A DNA stretch of 64,000 bases from Phymorhynchus buccinoides (Eukaryota; Mollusca; Gastropoda; Neogastropoda; Raphitomidae), in NCBI GenBank assembly GCA_017654935.2, contig CM065697.1, positions 47,441,763 to 47,505,762 of the forward strand, in the 5' to 3' direction. Positions within the stretch are counted from its first letter, which is position 1. Every line of letters begins with the position of its first letter. Made by a program: the position numbers and the translations under genes. The notes beneath the pieces are model-generated. The model saw only the letters and a program-made list of their open reading frames with translations. It did no database searches and had not been told where the DNA came from. Shown piece after piece: positions 1-56,401 of the stretch.

Positions 1-43229
<43,229 letters not shown>

Positions 43230-43475
43230 CCCATCAAAGCACGGCCGTACCAGTACTTCGCTCGAAATGGAAAGAACTTGGCTTGAAATGAAGTAAAATA
43301 CCAGGATTCGCGCTGCCTATCAGCTGGGACCCATCAAAGCAAGGCCGTACCAGTACTTCGCTTGACCCATCAAAGCAAGGCCTTACCAGTACTTCGCTTG
43401 ACCCATCAAAGCAAGGCCTTACCAGTACTTCGCTTGACCCATCAAAGCAAGGCCTTACCAGTACTTTGCTTGAAG
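43230..43475 (+). repeat. Echoes of the last coding bases after the stop
   Basis: 36-bp units CCCATCAAAGCAAGGCC then TACCAGTACTTCGCTTGA, about five copies, repeat the final codons (PIKARPYQYFA-stop). One unit has a longer part (GCCTATCAGCTGGGACCC). Weaker traces (CAGTACTTTGCTTGAAG) continue to about 43830. Confidence 0.92.
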
Positions 43476-44119
43476 GGGAAAGAACTTGGCTTTTAATAAT
43501 GAAGTAAAATATCAGGTCTTGGCTTGAAATTTAAAAAAGTTCTCCTTAACAGAGTGTTTCATGTATTGCCTTGGTCCTACTTTGCTTGCAATATAATGCA
43601 GTAGTACTTGAAACGAAATGAGTTTTTTGGGTTGAGAGTTTGTATGTAACAGTACTTTGCTTGAAGCGGAAGATAAACAACTTGGCTTCAAGGAAAATGC
43701 AAAGTATTTTGGGGCTTGAAATAAAAAGTCCTTTGGTTGAACTGGTTTTTGTTGGTGCCAACTGGGTCTGATAAGGTTTAACCTTGCACTACTTTGCATG
43801 AAAACCATCACTGAAGAGGGCTGCGCAGTGCACCAACAACTGAAGATCCATCGTGGTGCAATATTTTAAGTAATTCTGTTTGGTTCAAACGGCAGCGGGC
43901 TATTTATCACACGACCCATCCAGGCTTTAGATCTTACCGCTACTTTTCGCTTGAACAGCAGACAGACAGGCAGGCTCTATGAGTTTTTTTGTGTGGGAGG
44001 AGATTGTCAGAGAGAGACAGGAGATTGTCACAGAGAGACAGGAGTAGACTGAGAGCTGAACGCCGCCAGAAGGTACTATCATTCTTCTCGGGTAAAAGCC
44101 AGAAAAGTCTATCAACCTT

Positions 44120-44441
44120 TTAAAGACCCCCCACGTCACGTGTCACATTCCCTCTTATGCTTGGAAGATTTCTTAAGATTCCTTGCTAGCTATAAGACTA
44201 AGAGGGAAAACACGTGCAAACTGTGATTTTAACACGTGACGTGGTGGGTCTTTAAGTAAGTTTCTTTTTGTCATGATTCCTTCTGACTTGTGCCAAAGAA
44301 GAATGACAGAACCGTCTGGCGTCGAACCTTTAAAGACCCCCCACGTCACGTGTTACATTCCCTCTTATGCTTGAAAGATTTCTTAGATTCCTTACTAGTG
44401 TGAAACAGTGATTTTTGACACGTGACGTGGTGGGTCTTTAA
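44120..44441. mobile_element. Two MITEs of the TTAAAGACCCCC family
   Basis: 44120-44255 and 44330-44441; both run TTAAAGACCCCCCACGTCAC to GTGACGTGGTGGGTCTTTAA. Confidence 0.85.
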
Positions 44442-46190
44442 GAAAATGGATTTACGGATAAAGAAAGGGTGTGTTTTGAAGACAACAGGGGGTGAGGTTT
44501 TGATAGAGAAAGAGAGGAGGCTTTTCTTTCTCTCTCTTATGACAAGAAAGGAATGTCTAGTAACTAAAATAATATCACCTGTGTGTTGAAGGAAGCAATC
44601 AGCAATGTTTGACAATGAAAACAGAGAGAGAGAGGAGGGTGTATACATATTCGTAGTCGTTCAAGTAAACATCAATCACTCGTTTTCATCATATACGAAA
44701 TGTCCAGATTTGCTCTTGTTCACTTTCCTACTCTGGCTGTCTTTTTGTTTTGTAGATAAATTTAATGTTTTTTGTTTGGGATTTTGAACAGATCGGGTTA
44801 TTGTTTTTGATGGGAAAAAAAGTGTTCAAAATGTTGATGTCATCGTGTACAAAATCAGGATGATAGTACCTTCTGGCTGTTGCCTCTACACAGTGGTAGC
44901 TCAACTCCTCATCTGCTTGGTTTTGGGTTTTCTTTCCTTCTTCCTACCCGACTTTGTGTTACGCCATAGGCGAAACCATGAAAAAGGTTAGGTTAGGTTA
45001 GGTTAGATACATTATAGTCACAGAGGCGTCTGTGAAATTCGGGTTGCTCCCACCTGGTTTTTTTGCATGCGATTTTGGTGTGGCTTGATGAGGAAGGAGG
45101 GGGGGGGGGGGGGTAAATTTTGACCAAATGACAACTTTTTCATTGCCACTGGGTTTAACGTGTGCTAAGAAAAGTAGAAAACTTGAGGACTTGACTCAAG
45201 ACTCAAGATTTACTTTATTATCTCATAAAGAGAAATTTATAAATCTATCTTCATAAAGAGAAATGATGTCACTTTTTAAGCTTCACTCCCCACCCCCACC
45301 GTGCTCTTTCTCTTTGCTGATTTAAATCTGGGATATTTGAGACAAAGAGAAGGAGTTTCTTAGTTTTATAGTTAGCACACACTAAAGCTTTTTAATGCGT
45401 TCATAATGTTGTCGGGGGAACACACAAAAAAGTATGCAGCAAAAAGATCAGAATGTTTTGTAAAAGCAACAAAGCAAAAAAGAAAAGAAGAATAATTTAA
45501 AAAAACAGCTTCTCAAAACACTAAATCTTCTTCCTGTGCTTTAACTGTGATTTTAAAGTATTATTTGAAACAAAAAAGGCAAAGAAAGAAAACAAAAAGT
45601 ATGATTCAAACTTTATGCATGCCATAAGAATACGTCATGAAAACCTTTCTCGTTGAATTTTTATGTTGAGCCCATATTTATTTTACCATAAAGATTTTTA
45701 ATTTTGGTACTATTTAAATGGATTTAAAAGATTTGAAGAAAAAAAAAGCATTTAAAAAAAAAAAAGTTTTAGATTCTTTAAAACGGTAAGATCACAACTT
45801 TTCTGGGTTTTCTTTCTATTACCTGTGGTTTATTTCCACTTAATACCTGTAACCTTTATCAAAAATTGTTGGGGGGTGGGTGGGGGATGGAGGAATGTAT
45901 TGACAGACTATTTTCCAAAGTTAGGGTTTTTCTGCTGTCTTAGGCACTGGAATAGCACTAGGACATAGGCGTGCCGCGTTTTCTCCCTCTCTCTGTTTCC
46001 CTTTGGTTGGTTATTTTTCTCCTTTCTAATTTAAAAAACCCTTTCATTTTGTTATTTGTTTCTTTGCACAGCTAAGAAGATGTTTGGTTTAAACAAACAA
46101 GACTGTATAATTAATTTCAAAAGTATTTCCGCTGTCGCAACAGTTTTCGTTGTTTTTGCACAAAGTTCGTTGAACTCCGAACACCATACT
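44442..46190. other. Probable 3' UTR or intergenic, mostly unique
   Basis: Contains (TTAGG)4 at about 44988-45006 and a SINE fragment at 45010-45172. The rest is AT-rich with no feature recognised. Confidence 0.5.
45010..45172 (-). mobile_element. tRNA-SINE fragment (tail and core, head missing)
   Basis: Shares GTCACAGAGGCGTCTGTGAA and AATTTTGACCAAATGACAAC with 5571-5770. Confidence 0.75.
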
Positions 46191-46192
46191 TT

Positions 46193-47011
46193 CATGGATG
46201 CAACCTTGCCTCGGATACAAGGCAGCGCCTGTTTTTCAACATTTTGACCACCCCAAAAAAAATTGGATTCAAAGTTCAAGGGGAAAAAAGTGTTGAATTC
46301 TCACTTTACATGAGGAAGCCTGGAATAAGCTTCAAATTGAGTATGATTTTGCTTTTTCTTCAGCTTCAGGGGGTCCTACAGGGGCTGCCTAGGCCCCTGG
46401 ACCCCTGTTTTGGGGTTTCTCCAGTTGCATCCATGTACGTTGTCGTTTCCTTTTTCTTCAGCTACAGGGGCTGCCTAGGCCCCTGGACCCCTGCCTTGCC
46501 TGTTTTGGGGGTTTCTTCAGTTGCATCCATGTACGTTGTCGTTTCCTTTTTCTTCAGCTACAGGGGCTGCCTAGGCCCCTGGACCCCTGCCTTGCCTGTT
46601 TTGGGGGTTTCTTCAGTTGCATCCATGTACGTTGTCGTTTCCTTTTTCTTCAGCTACAGGGGCTGCCTAGGCCCCTGGACCCCTGTCTTGCCTGTTTTGG
46701 GGGTTTCTTCAGTTGCATCCATGTACGTTGTCGTTTCCTTTTTCTTCAGCTACAGGGGCTGCCTAGGCCCCTGGACCCCTGCCTTGCCTGTTTTGGGGGT
46801 TTCTTCAGTTGCATCCATGTACGTTGTCGTTTCCTTTTTCTTCAGCTACAGGGGCTGCCTAGGCCCCTGGACCCCTGTCTTGCCTGTTTTGGGGGTTTCT
46901 TCAGTTGCATCCATGTACGTTGTCGTTTCCTTTTTCTTCAGCTACAGGGGCTGCCTAGGCCCCTGGACCCCTGCCTTGCCTGTTTTGGGGGTTTCTTCAG
47001 TTGCATCCATG
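46193..47011. mobile_element. Family E element with internal 96-bp expansion
   Basis: Left end CATGGATGCAACCTTGCC, right end TTGCATCCATG. The unit with CTACAGGGGCTGCCTAGGCC and TTTCTTCAGTTGCATCCATG repeats about six times from 46431. Because the unit is 96 bp, one frame stays open (32-residue repeats); this is not evidence of a gene. Confidence 0.85.
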
Positions 47012-47107
47012 TACGTTGTCTTTTCCTTTTTCTGCTAACCTTCTCTTCACTTCCCACCTACAATCTAATGGGAGCATAGAGACAAGAATTCATGTTTCTT
47101 CTTCTTT

Positions 47108-47394
47108 TTCGATCGCTCAGTTTCCTGTCAATTATGAACGCAGATGCGTCATGCTGCCGTTATGTGACTAAGAAATAGTTAGGCCCAGCAAGTCCGACTT
47201 CGGCTGGAGGATATCTTTTTGAAAGTGTTTCTTGAAAAAAGGCAGGAGAATGGACCGGTAAGGCAGAAAGAGAGTGAACTAGATGACAGAAAGCAAAAGG
47301 AAAAGGCAGAGTGAAGGAAAGTGACAGATTAGAGGAAGTTACAAGCACAGAAGGTGGGGGAACTATTTATACAAAAGACCCCCCGGTATCCCCA

Positions 47395-47400
<6 letters not shown>
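47108..47400 (+). repeat. Repeat family A copy ending in poly-G
   Basis: Standard blocks, then a G run to about 47430 in place of the usual short GGGGG. Confidence 0.8.
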
Positions 47401-47431
<31 letters not shown>

Positions 47432-48119
47432 TTACTTTTTTATTTCAAGAATTTTTGTTGTTGAAAATGACAATAGTGGAAATATGTGCATTGAGAGAAA
47501 AGCACGTTGGAACATGATTCTCCTCTCAGAATGTATTTTCGAGGTTGTCGTCATGGAAACCGAGAGTTTCGCTGTGCTTTCGAGTTTGCTGTAAACAGTT
47601 TGATGGTTGAATTGAAGTAGAACGAGACAAACGGCAAGGCTAGGCTTGAACATTTGAAGACACTGCTTCTATGAAAGGTGGATAGACTGGAAGTGATAGA
47701 CTTGGATAGCTGTTTATGATAAGTGACTGCTTTGTAGGAGAAACGAAAGCTTGGAAGTTTGAAGTTATTCGAAGTACATGTGAGACTGTCTCTCACTGAG
47801 AGTAATCTCAAAATAGAACTGGTTTTCCATTCGGTTTGACACTTTTTAGCGACATCCACATTCTGATCCGGGAATATAAGGGAGATAATTTAATAGCACA
47901 AAAGAGCAAGACAGGTTGCTCTTTCCATCTGTATAATCAGATTGTCTTCTCTTGCGGTCGAAAATGTACATTTTGCTGTCTCTTCTTTGATATGGTTGAT
48001 AACAAATTAATGATTATTCATGATGTATATATTACAATCTTGTTGATGTGTTGTTTCACTTGTCAGGGCCAGTATATATCTTGATGTGTACAGTCTTTCT
48101 TGCTGAAAAGTCACTCTAG

Positions 48120-48415
48120 TTAGGATAGATGTTTTAGCTGTTGAAAGTTGTCCGTTTACCCCTTTTCTTTCCTACCTAGATGTTTTAGCTGTTGAAAGTT
48201 GTCCGTTTACCCCTTTTCTTTCCTACCTAGATGTTTTAGCTGTTGAAAGTTGTCCGTTTACCCCTTTTCTTTCCTACCTAGATGTTTTAGCTGTTGAAAG
48301 TTGTCCGTTTACCCCTTTTCTTTCCTACCTAGATGTTTTAGCTGTTGAAAGTTGTCCGTTTACCCCTTTTCTTTCCTACCTAGATGTTTTAGCTGTTGAA
48401 AGTTGTCCGTTTGAA
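48120..48415. repeat. 51-bp tandem array, 6 copies
   Basis: Unit GATGTTTTAGCTGTTGAAAG with TTGTCCGTTTACCCCTTTTC and TTTCCTACCTA; copies nearly identical, so recent. Confidence 0.95.
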
Positions 48416-49719
48416 GCCTTTCGCTGGCTACCTCTGTTAGAAGAGTTCTGTTTCTTTTTCCTTATCCCTTCATTGTTAGGAGTGTAAGGTGGTTTTCTTT
48501 CTCCCCCTTTTCGTTCTTTGTTAGGAGTGTAAATGCTGTTGAAAATGGTTGCAAATTTCAGTTCATTCCTGTTCTGTTCTTTCCTTTGTCTAGTTGGAAT
48601 TGTTCTCTTTTCTTTCTTTGCTGTGGTGTCTGTATTTTACAAACTGACTGTTTCGCTGTGCTGCGCTGTAGGGGTTAAATACAGTTCTGATTTTCAGGGG
48701 TCTCGCTTTCTGTGTGAGGTTTGGAGAGCTTATCTTTCGTTGTTCAAACAGTCATTGTTTCTTTCTTGGAAATGATCGATGTTTACCTGCTAGGCCTGTT
48801 GTTAATTCTGAATTTGAAGAAACAAATGACTGCTGGGTTTTCAATGTTCACAGCAAATAAAAACAAAGTCGAAATTGAAAAAATTTCGTTTTAAAGACCA
48901 ACACAGTCACGACATTTCGTGGCCAACCCGCGATTTTTCCCAGGTCAGCTTTTACGATGGCCGTAGACAAAAAATGCTAGAATGGGTAGTTTAAGAAAAT
49001 TGGTGTTTATCTTCTGTTGAAAATAGAAAATAACTGATTTACTTAGACTCCTGCGTTGTGCAACGCACGAGGCAGTCTGGGGGGGGGGGGGGGGGCACTC
49101 CAACTGCTCCCGTCGGCAGTCAGTCTGATGGCATCGCTCCAGCGTCTGTTCGCCAGCTTGCTGCACTGTCTGACGCCAATGATATAGAAAATAAGATGAT
49201 GAAAAAACAACTTTGAAAGTGACTACGATGATAGGGGCCCCTGAATTTCAGTACACCCAGAAATCATGTTTTAATGCACTTTGCTTTCTCTCTTTTTTTT
49301 CTTTTTTTTTTTTAATGCGTTCAAAATGAAAACCTTTTTCCGTTTTAATTTTTTTGATTAGTGTACCATGTAGGAAGGATAGCGTCGATTTGATAAATAT
49401 TGCTGTTGATGATTTGTAGAAGTTTTAAATTGTGGGTTTAGATGAATATCTTTTCCTGTAAATACAATAATGTAATATCGGGTAATGTGTCCGTTTTGAG
49501 CTTTTTTTATGTCATTTTGCACACAGCTGTCTTGCACACTGGTAGTGAAAGCGTTAATTTTTAGTTGAGTCCTCAGCCTGTAATGTTGTTAATTAAATGT
49601 GATTTCTGACGCGGAACATGTTTCTCCTTTTCAATATGAATTTGCGACCTCATTTATTTTCTTAAAATTATTCACGAAGGAGTTGGAATATAAAAAAAGG
49701 CATGTTGATGGGATGGTGG

Positions 49720-49858
49720 AATAGGGCATTTGCCACGTGAGGACGACCTTGAAATTCACTGAGTTGAATTAGAAAGGTCAGCGTAACTCGAGCAGAACTG
49801 GCTCGGGCAAATTAGTTGTCTGGTATAGAGAACGAACACTCGTGGCAAATGCCCTATT
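49720..49858. mobile_element. 139-bp MITE
   Basis: AATAGGGCATTTGCCACG and CGTGGCAAATGCCCTATT, 18-bp perfect inverted ends. Confidence 0.85.
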
Positions 49859-49923
49859 GGTCGATTTATTTTTCTTTACTTGATGATAGAGGAATGTTTC
49901 GAAGAGATGTAGTTAGTAAATGG

Positions 49924-50104
49924 ATCTGTTTCATTGATCAGTGAGAGTAGTCAACTCTGAATGCATTGATCTGTTTCATTGATCAGTGAGAGTAGTCAAC
50001 TCTGAATGCATTGATCTGTTTCATTGATCAGTGAGAGTAGTCAACTCTGAATGCATTGATCTGTTTCATTGATCAGTGAGAGTAGTCAACTCTGAATGCA
50101 TTGG
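49924..50104. repeat. 45-bp tandem array, 4 copies
   Basis: Unit GATCTGTTTCATTGATCAGT with GAGAGTAGTCAACTCTGAAT; near-identical. Confidence 0.95.
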
Positions 50105-50659
50105 GTTGGTTTTTTTCGACAATTTGAAAAGTGTATCAGAGGTCTTTCAAGTCCTGTCTTCTACACTCATATTTCTGGCCTGGCTTGTGTGCCACACCTG
50201 ACAAATAGGTAGGAGCAAATTCTTGCTAAGGTCGGAAATTCTGAGCATGTTTAACAGTGGCTAGTCAGTACCAGAAGTAAAGTTCTGTCTTTAATTACAA
50301 CTTTGCTCAGGCTTTTATCTTGAGAAAGATTTATTTTTTATTGACGGTTTGGAAGACATGAGCAAGGTCAAAACAGAGTGCCTGGTTATTGTCTTTCGAC
50401 GCTTTTTTTTCGACAGTGCCTCTGGCTTTTCATTGCAAGATCCCATCTTGGAGAACTTGTGCTGTGCAATGTTGTATAAATGAAGGTGAGGGTTGTAGAT
50501 ACAGAGGGTGGAGGGAAGAGGTGAACGATTCACTTTTTGCTGAAGTTTTATGATGTTAGAGTAGAGAGCCTGCTCTGTTTAGAGAAGCCTGTTTTGTGGT
50601 TGGTTTGTGCCTGTGTGTGTACTGTTGAGGTCAAGACATACGGAGTCAGCCTCAGATTC

Positions 50660-50870
50660 CATGAGTAAGTGCTGTAAAAAGCCATGGAAAATCTGTGTAA
50701 AGCCACAGAAAAAACCCCCGTGGAAATGGTGAAAAGCCAAGGAAAAGAAATGCCATGGAAATGTAGTTAAAGGCATGGAAAATAGTTTTTTTTTAAATCC
50801 ATTGGAAAATGGAAAAAAGCCAAGGAAAAGAAGTTTGAAAAGCCATGGAAAACCATTTTGAAAAACGGGG
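50660..50870. repeat. Degenerate 'GCCATGGAAAA' repeats
   Basis: About ten loose repeats of a GCCATGGAAA motif. Confidence 0.7.
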
Positions 50871-50899
50871 GCAGAGTTTCGAAAAGCTGTATATATTTT

Positions 50900-53800
50900 T
50901 ATTTTAACGACGAGAGAATATGGATCGTTCTCTCTTATGTTTGTTTTTGGGGCATTGCTAGCTTGCCGTGATTCTGTTCCATTGTCCTTTTTAGTGTAGC
51001 GTATATTTTACAGCTATGGATTTTTAAATACATATCGTAATCAGCGATGTATATCTACGTCTGTGTATGTGCGTATATTTTATCGTAATGGTATGCATGT
51101 ACAGAGTTCAGTCTGTGTATTTAAAAAGAGTGATTTGCTTGAAGCACCTGCTTGCTGATTTTTTATTAAAAAAATTCTTTTAAAAATCTTTTGATGTTGT
51201 ATGATTTAAAGAGTGACTTGCATGGTAGCTGTCGTGTCTTATAAAAGAAAGTTTTTAAATCATGTTTAGAACAGTAAATCTGTATATATTTCATCCATCC
51301 TTTGAGCTTTTTTTTTTTAATTGCATGTATCTTGGCATGAGAAACACTTTCAATATAAAATATATTTGGACAATTAACATTTTGCGACTTTATCGATGTA
51401 CTCTTTGTGCGTGCCTTGAATGTTACACGAATAACACATTTCTCAAAGTTTTTCTTCGGTGTCTTGGTAACAATTTTTGCGGTGTTTTTTTTCAATGATA
51501 GTCTTTGCCATAAGTGGATGAAGTCACAATTGGATGTGCTTGGTTGGATCTTTTTTTTCACTCACTTTTTGTGTGTTTTTGGCTGGGACATTTTGGAAAA
51601 GATTTTTCGGTGTTTAAATTTCTTTGATTCCTTTCTAATTTTCTTTTTGTTGTGGAATTTTTAAACATGTGCTAGACATGCTTTTTGTAGCCTTTCTTGA
51701 GATTTGCAGTCGGTGTAACAAGAATTGAAGGTTTTGATGTTTGTGTGTGGAAAGTATTTTTGTATAGTGAAGAAAAAATATATAAAATTGTACATATTAC
51801 CCCTGTTGAAAGGTGGCTGTTGTTACTGATGTTGATGTATTCATAAATGTATATAGTAGTGTAAAGGTGGTGAATTATTTGTTCCGTTGTCTGCTGATTA
51901 AAAAAAAGAAAGAAACTGCCATTTGATTTGATATGTTGTCGTATTCATTACACTTCACGTTTCAACCAGATAAGCGCCTAAAATAAAACTTTGTTTTGGT
52001 CTGTGACAATTTGATTCGTAACCGCAGGTTCATTTCGATTTTGTAACAGTGAGAACAGCAACTTAAATGATGTACAATAAATTGGGCTCAAATTGATTTT
52101 TGCGTTATTATTTATATTTATCTTATTTAAAAGCGGACTGTAGAAATATTAGCTGATCACTCGCTAGCCATGAGATGGGTCAATTTTGTTTTCTATTGGT
52201 GACAATAATTGTGAGTAATTGAGCTAGTGACAAGAAGTTTGTAACTTATTTTGTCAAGCAACATTCCTTGGTAGCCCTAGCACTGAAACTGGATAAATAA
52301 TATTAGAACCCGTTTGTCTAATATTATGGTACGTTTGTGTGTCTGCACGCATGTGCGTTTGCATGTCTGCGTTCTGTTTGGTAACGCAGAAAAAAACAAG
52401 AAAATGGCGTCAGTTGTGTTAATATAAACAGTTTTTATAACTAGAATCAGTTTTGTGAGATCTTTTTATGGAATAAAGCAATGGAGATGTAAAATGGCAC
52501 AATCAGCATAGAGTTAACGAATAGGTCTATTTCATTAATTTCTAGAAAGGAGCGAAGGTTTAGTGTATTTTTCTAATTATTACAGGAGCAGCCAATTGGT
52601 GTTGAACTTTTTGGGTTCAACAATTATGACATTTGGATTTTGTCTCTGGAACGTAATTTTCTCATCATACCTTTTGGTTTGGTTTGGTATTGTGTGTAAT
52701 TTGGATGTAGTCTTTGCTGTTTGGATGTAGTTTTCTTCAATCATTATATTTGGTATGACTATTTTTTGTATATATTTTGTTGGAAAAAAAAGAAGTGATG
52801 TACTGCTTGTGCAAAGTATGGAATGGTAGCTTGTGCTAGAATCTATGAAGAAACAGATGTTGACTGTATTTGTGCTCTTGTTAAATGTACGGTGTTCCAC
52901 ACAAGATCTGAGTAAAATAATGAAATCAATCTATTGTCTTTCATGTATGAGTAGTCCAGATTGTAATGTGTATGGACTTTGTGGATGTCCATAGTGCCAC
53001 TATGATTCATATTATTTGAGGAGTAATAAAATGGGCAATTCTGGTATTAGCTTGAGCTTGAGTTGGTATAGTTCGTTCAGTTTTGAAATAATGTGGAAAC
53101 AAAAAAAGTAAACGTTTTCAGTTTTTCTTTATCGCATATTTTTTGTTCGCTTTTGGAACTCTAAAGTAAAACAGTAAACATCATTAGAAAAGCGTGACAA
53201 CATTTGGTTTGAAGCCTTATTAAAGGATGAATAAAAACCTAGAAAACAGCATACCGTACAACCTTTGTTGTTATAAACAAAACAACCGTGAGGTGAGAGA
53301 GAAAACAGATGAAGGGGAAAGGTCGGTTAGTGGTGTACTATTTCTTTCATACCATTTCCCGCCACATTCTGTAGGAATGCTTTTTGGATTCAAACTAGTA
53401 ATGTCAAACCTCTCATTTGAAGTTGGAAACTATCTCATTTCTGTCTATGAAGTCCAAACGACTGTTTCTTGATTTATAAATTATTTGCAAAAGGAAATGG
53501 CAATGGCAGCTTAGTTCATGAGCAGGATTCATTTAATGATAAATTTTCTGATTTGCCCGTGAGGAATGTTTAATGAGTTTTTTTTTCTGAATTCCACACA
53601 TGAAGAAAATAAATTAATTCACAGAATTGGAGAAAAGAATGACGAACTAAGCATTAAGTATAAAAAATCTGAGGGCATTTTCTTTGTCAATTTATTTTAT
53701 TGTGTATTACCATCACGATCATGTTTTGGGCAGCAGCGTCTGCATACATTCTGAGGTCACATGTACTCACACTGCAAATCGGGGTTGTCTTTTCTTTTTG

Positions 53801-54640
53801 TTCGTTGTGGAGTGGGTTGTCTTCCCTTTGACGCTATCATCAATCATGGATGTACATATTGTTTGCCCGTGTGGTGTTGTTATTCCACCTTCGGTTTGAG
53901 CCGTGCCAGTTACGGCTGACGCACCAGTCATTGCATCGCAGGTAGTCAAGTTTGGGGCGGACCTTCCGAGGATGGGATTTGATTATCAAAGAACTTGAAT
54001 TTGCCAAGCTTCGTGCGCTAGATGAGTCGTTTCTTTATTGCCAATCAAAGTAGGATTTTGTCTTCTTCTTCAGGGTTTTATCGTGTGTGTGTTTCTTTGC
54101 GGCTTGCTACTATTGCTACTTCTGGTCATATTGACTTTTGATTTTGAAGTGATTTTGCGTAACGGTGCATTTATCGGTATTTGTTCCTTTGTTTTTTTTG
54201 CAATCACTGATGTGTATTCTTTCTTGGCTTTAATTATGAGTTATATGGTTGATGATGTAAGTATGGCATCTTGCCCAGTAGATGGAGAAAGAATTAGAGA
54301 ACAAAAAAAATCACAAAATCTATCGCCGATCATGTTGTGTGTGTTTGTTCTTACTCACATTGTGGCCACAATATCTCATGGCTGTTAACTATGTGTTGAC
54401 GTGTCAGTGTTAAATGTTAAACCGTTCATTAACGTATTGATGTTAGATTGTGTGTCAAGGTCCTACTCCAGACATCCAAATTCAGTCCTACGGCTATCCA
54501 ACAACGTCTGTGAAGCATAAATCTGACGAAATCCTTCGTTCACTATATTCAGGTTGGCGCCAATACACGAATCTGATCAAATGTCCGATGCAGAAATACG
54601 AAAAAAATTCACCATATTCGTACATGGCGGTCTACAGGTT
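50900..54640. other. AT-rich unique sequence, no gene recognised
   Basis: Holds candidate poly(A) signals listed under the 3' UTR. Short open frames (for example 54038-54388) are T-rich chance frames. Confidence 0.5.
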
Positions 54641-54654
54641 ATAGTGAACAAAGC

Positions 54655-55347
54655 TAGTAGTATTCCATCGGATTCGTGAAGACAGTAGGATTTCATCGGA
54701 TTCGTGAAAACAGTAGGATTCCATCGGATTCATGAAGACAGTAGGATTCCATCGGATTCATGAAGACAGTAGGATTCCATCGGATTCATGAAGACAGTAG
54801 GATTCCATCGGATTCGTGAAGACAGTAGGATTTCATCGGATTCATGAAAACAGTAGTATTCCATCGGATTCATGAAGACAGTAGTATTCCATCGGATTCA
54901 TGAAGACAGTAGTATTCCATCGGATTCATGAAGACAGTAGGATTTCATCGGATTCGTGAAGACAGTAGTATTCCATCGGATTCATGAAGACAGTAGGATT
55001 CCATCGGATTCATGAAGACAGTAGGATTCCATCGGATTCATGAAGACAGTAGTATTCCATCGGATTCATGAACAGTAGGATTCCATCGGATTCATGAAGA
55101 CAGTAGTATTCCATCGGATTCATGAAGACAGTAGTATTCCATCGGATTCGTGAAGACAGTAGTATTCCATCGGATTCGTGAAGACAGTAGGATTCCATCG
55201 GATTCATGAAGACAGTAGGATTCCATCGGATTCATGAAGACAGTAGTATTCCATCGGATTCATGAAGACAGTAGTATTCCATCGGATTCATGAAGACAGT
55301 AGTATTCCATCGGATTCGTGAAGACAGTAGTGTTCCATCGGATTCAT
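54655..55347. repeat. 28-bp tandem array, about 24 copies
   Basis: Unit ATTCCATCGGATTCATGAAG with ACAGTAGG; variants TTCGTGAAG and AGTAGT are interspersed, suggesting higher-order shuffling. Confidence 0.95.
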
Positions 55348-55411
55348 GCCTCACAGCTGTCACAGTTGGATAAGCGTATGGCCACAGCACTCGGTTTGAA
55401 CTGCTTTTATT

Positions 55412-55557
55412 TCCCCCGAAGACGGAGTGTGGCTGCCCATGTGGCAGGGCAATCAAAAACGGTCCCACACGTAATGTTCTCATACCTAGCTATTTGTACC
55501 ATAGTGTTCAAGTGCTTCGGCTGTTGGGATGATCCCTGGAGTCTTTTAGCCAGGGTA
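55412..55557 (-). repeat. Repeat family B fragment, reverse
   Basis: Complement of the GATGAGAACATTACGTGTG block and of AAGACTCCAGGGATCAT. Confidence 0.8.
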
Positions 55558-55991
55558 CGTCAACAACAACGACTGCTTTTATTTCATGCCTATTTTTTGA
55601 CATTCATCATCAGCATAAACCAATCCTAAATTTGTATCCCTTCTGTTGTTGTGGTATGCAACTTGTAAGGTCTTTCCCTAGCCCCAACCACAATTGATGA
55701 ACAGAATACCTGCCTATGTGGGCTAAAATGAACTATCTTGAAACAAATACAGGCATCAGAATAGTCAGAGGATGAAGAATGAGGATTGGCTTCTCTTGTC
55801 AGAGGTTTTGCCTTTTTATTGAGCGTTTTCCTTTGTGCTTAAAGTGATTTATGACTATATTCAGACTTTTTGTTGGTGTTCAGAACTGATTTCAACGTTG
55901 TCCCTCTTCAGTAGATAGCCATTTTACCGCAGTTTTCAGAGGATTGGACTTCAGACTGTTCTGATGCCTGAAATGGCTCTCTGGGGAAAAC

Positions 55992-56401
55992 TACCGTAAA
56001 ATCTGGACTATAAGACCACATTCCTTAAATTGACAAAATATTAGGTGTTTATTCACATATAAGCCGCACCAGTTTATAAGCCGCAGAGAAGGTTGTATGT
56101 GCACAAAGCAACACAAATATAGAAATTCTCCTATCAGAACACAAGTATTTAATGCTCTCAGACACTAAGCATGAGATTAGAATCTATAGATTACCAAAAC
56201 CAGTTTTGAAGAAACTCAGAATTGGCTGAAGAATCTGGCCACAAACAGATGTAATCATATTGATAAAATTCGAGGGGTGAATGCCAGAACTGCCTATCTG
56301 TGTTCTTTATTCCCACAGACAAATAAGCCGCATCAGTCTATAAGCCGCATGGGTCAAGGTTGAGGAAAAATGTAGCGGCTTATAGTCCGCATTTTACGGT
56401 A
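55992..56401. mobile_element. Family D-like element, variant 410 bp
   Basis: TACCGTAAAATCTGGACTAT and ATAGTCCGCATTTTACGGTA ends; internal ATAAGCCGCA repeats replace the usual GCGCC motif. Confidence 0.8.

Larger units (their letters stand above)
43230..51920 (+). other. HIPK: Candidate long HIPK 3' UTR (extent uncertain)
   Basis: No new gene was recognised after the stop. Sequence from about 48.4 to 53 kb is T-rich and largely repeat-poor, as in long 3' UTRs. Vertebrate HIPK1-3 have long 3' UTRs (family knowledge). Possible poly(A) signals: AATAAA at about 48854 and 52472, ATTAAA at about 51896, AATAAA at about 53026 and 53229. The end cannot be fixed from sequence alone. Confidence 0.4.

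Noticed and set aside
44988..45006. Telomere
   Set aside because: Only about four TTAGG units, inside unique sequence; an interstitial simple repeat.
46244..47038. 264-codon open frame with 32-residue repeats
   Set aside because: Open only because the tandem unit is 96 bp, a multiple of three. It lies in a family E element and has no recognisable domain.
54038..54388. 116-codon hydrophobic open frame
   Set aside because: T-rich sequence gives Leu/Phe/Val runs. No splice or family support.
54655..55347. CRISPR array
   Set aside because: 28-bp units are contiguous without unique spacers, in a eukaryotic genome.
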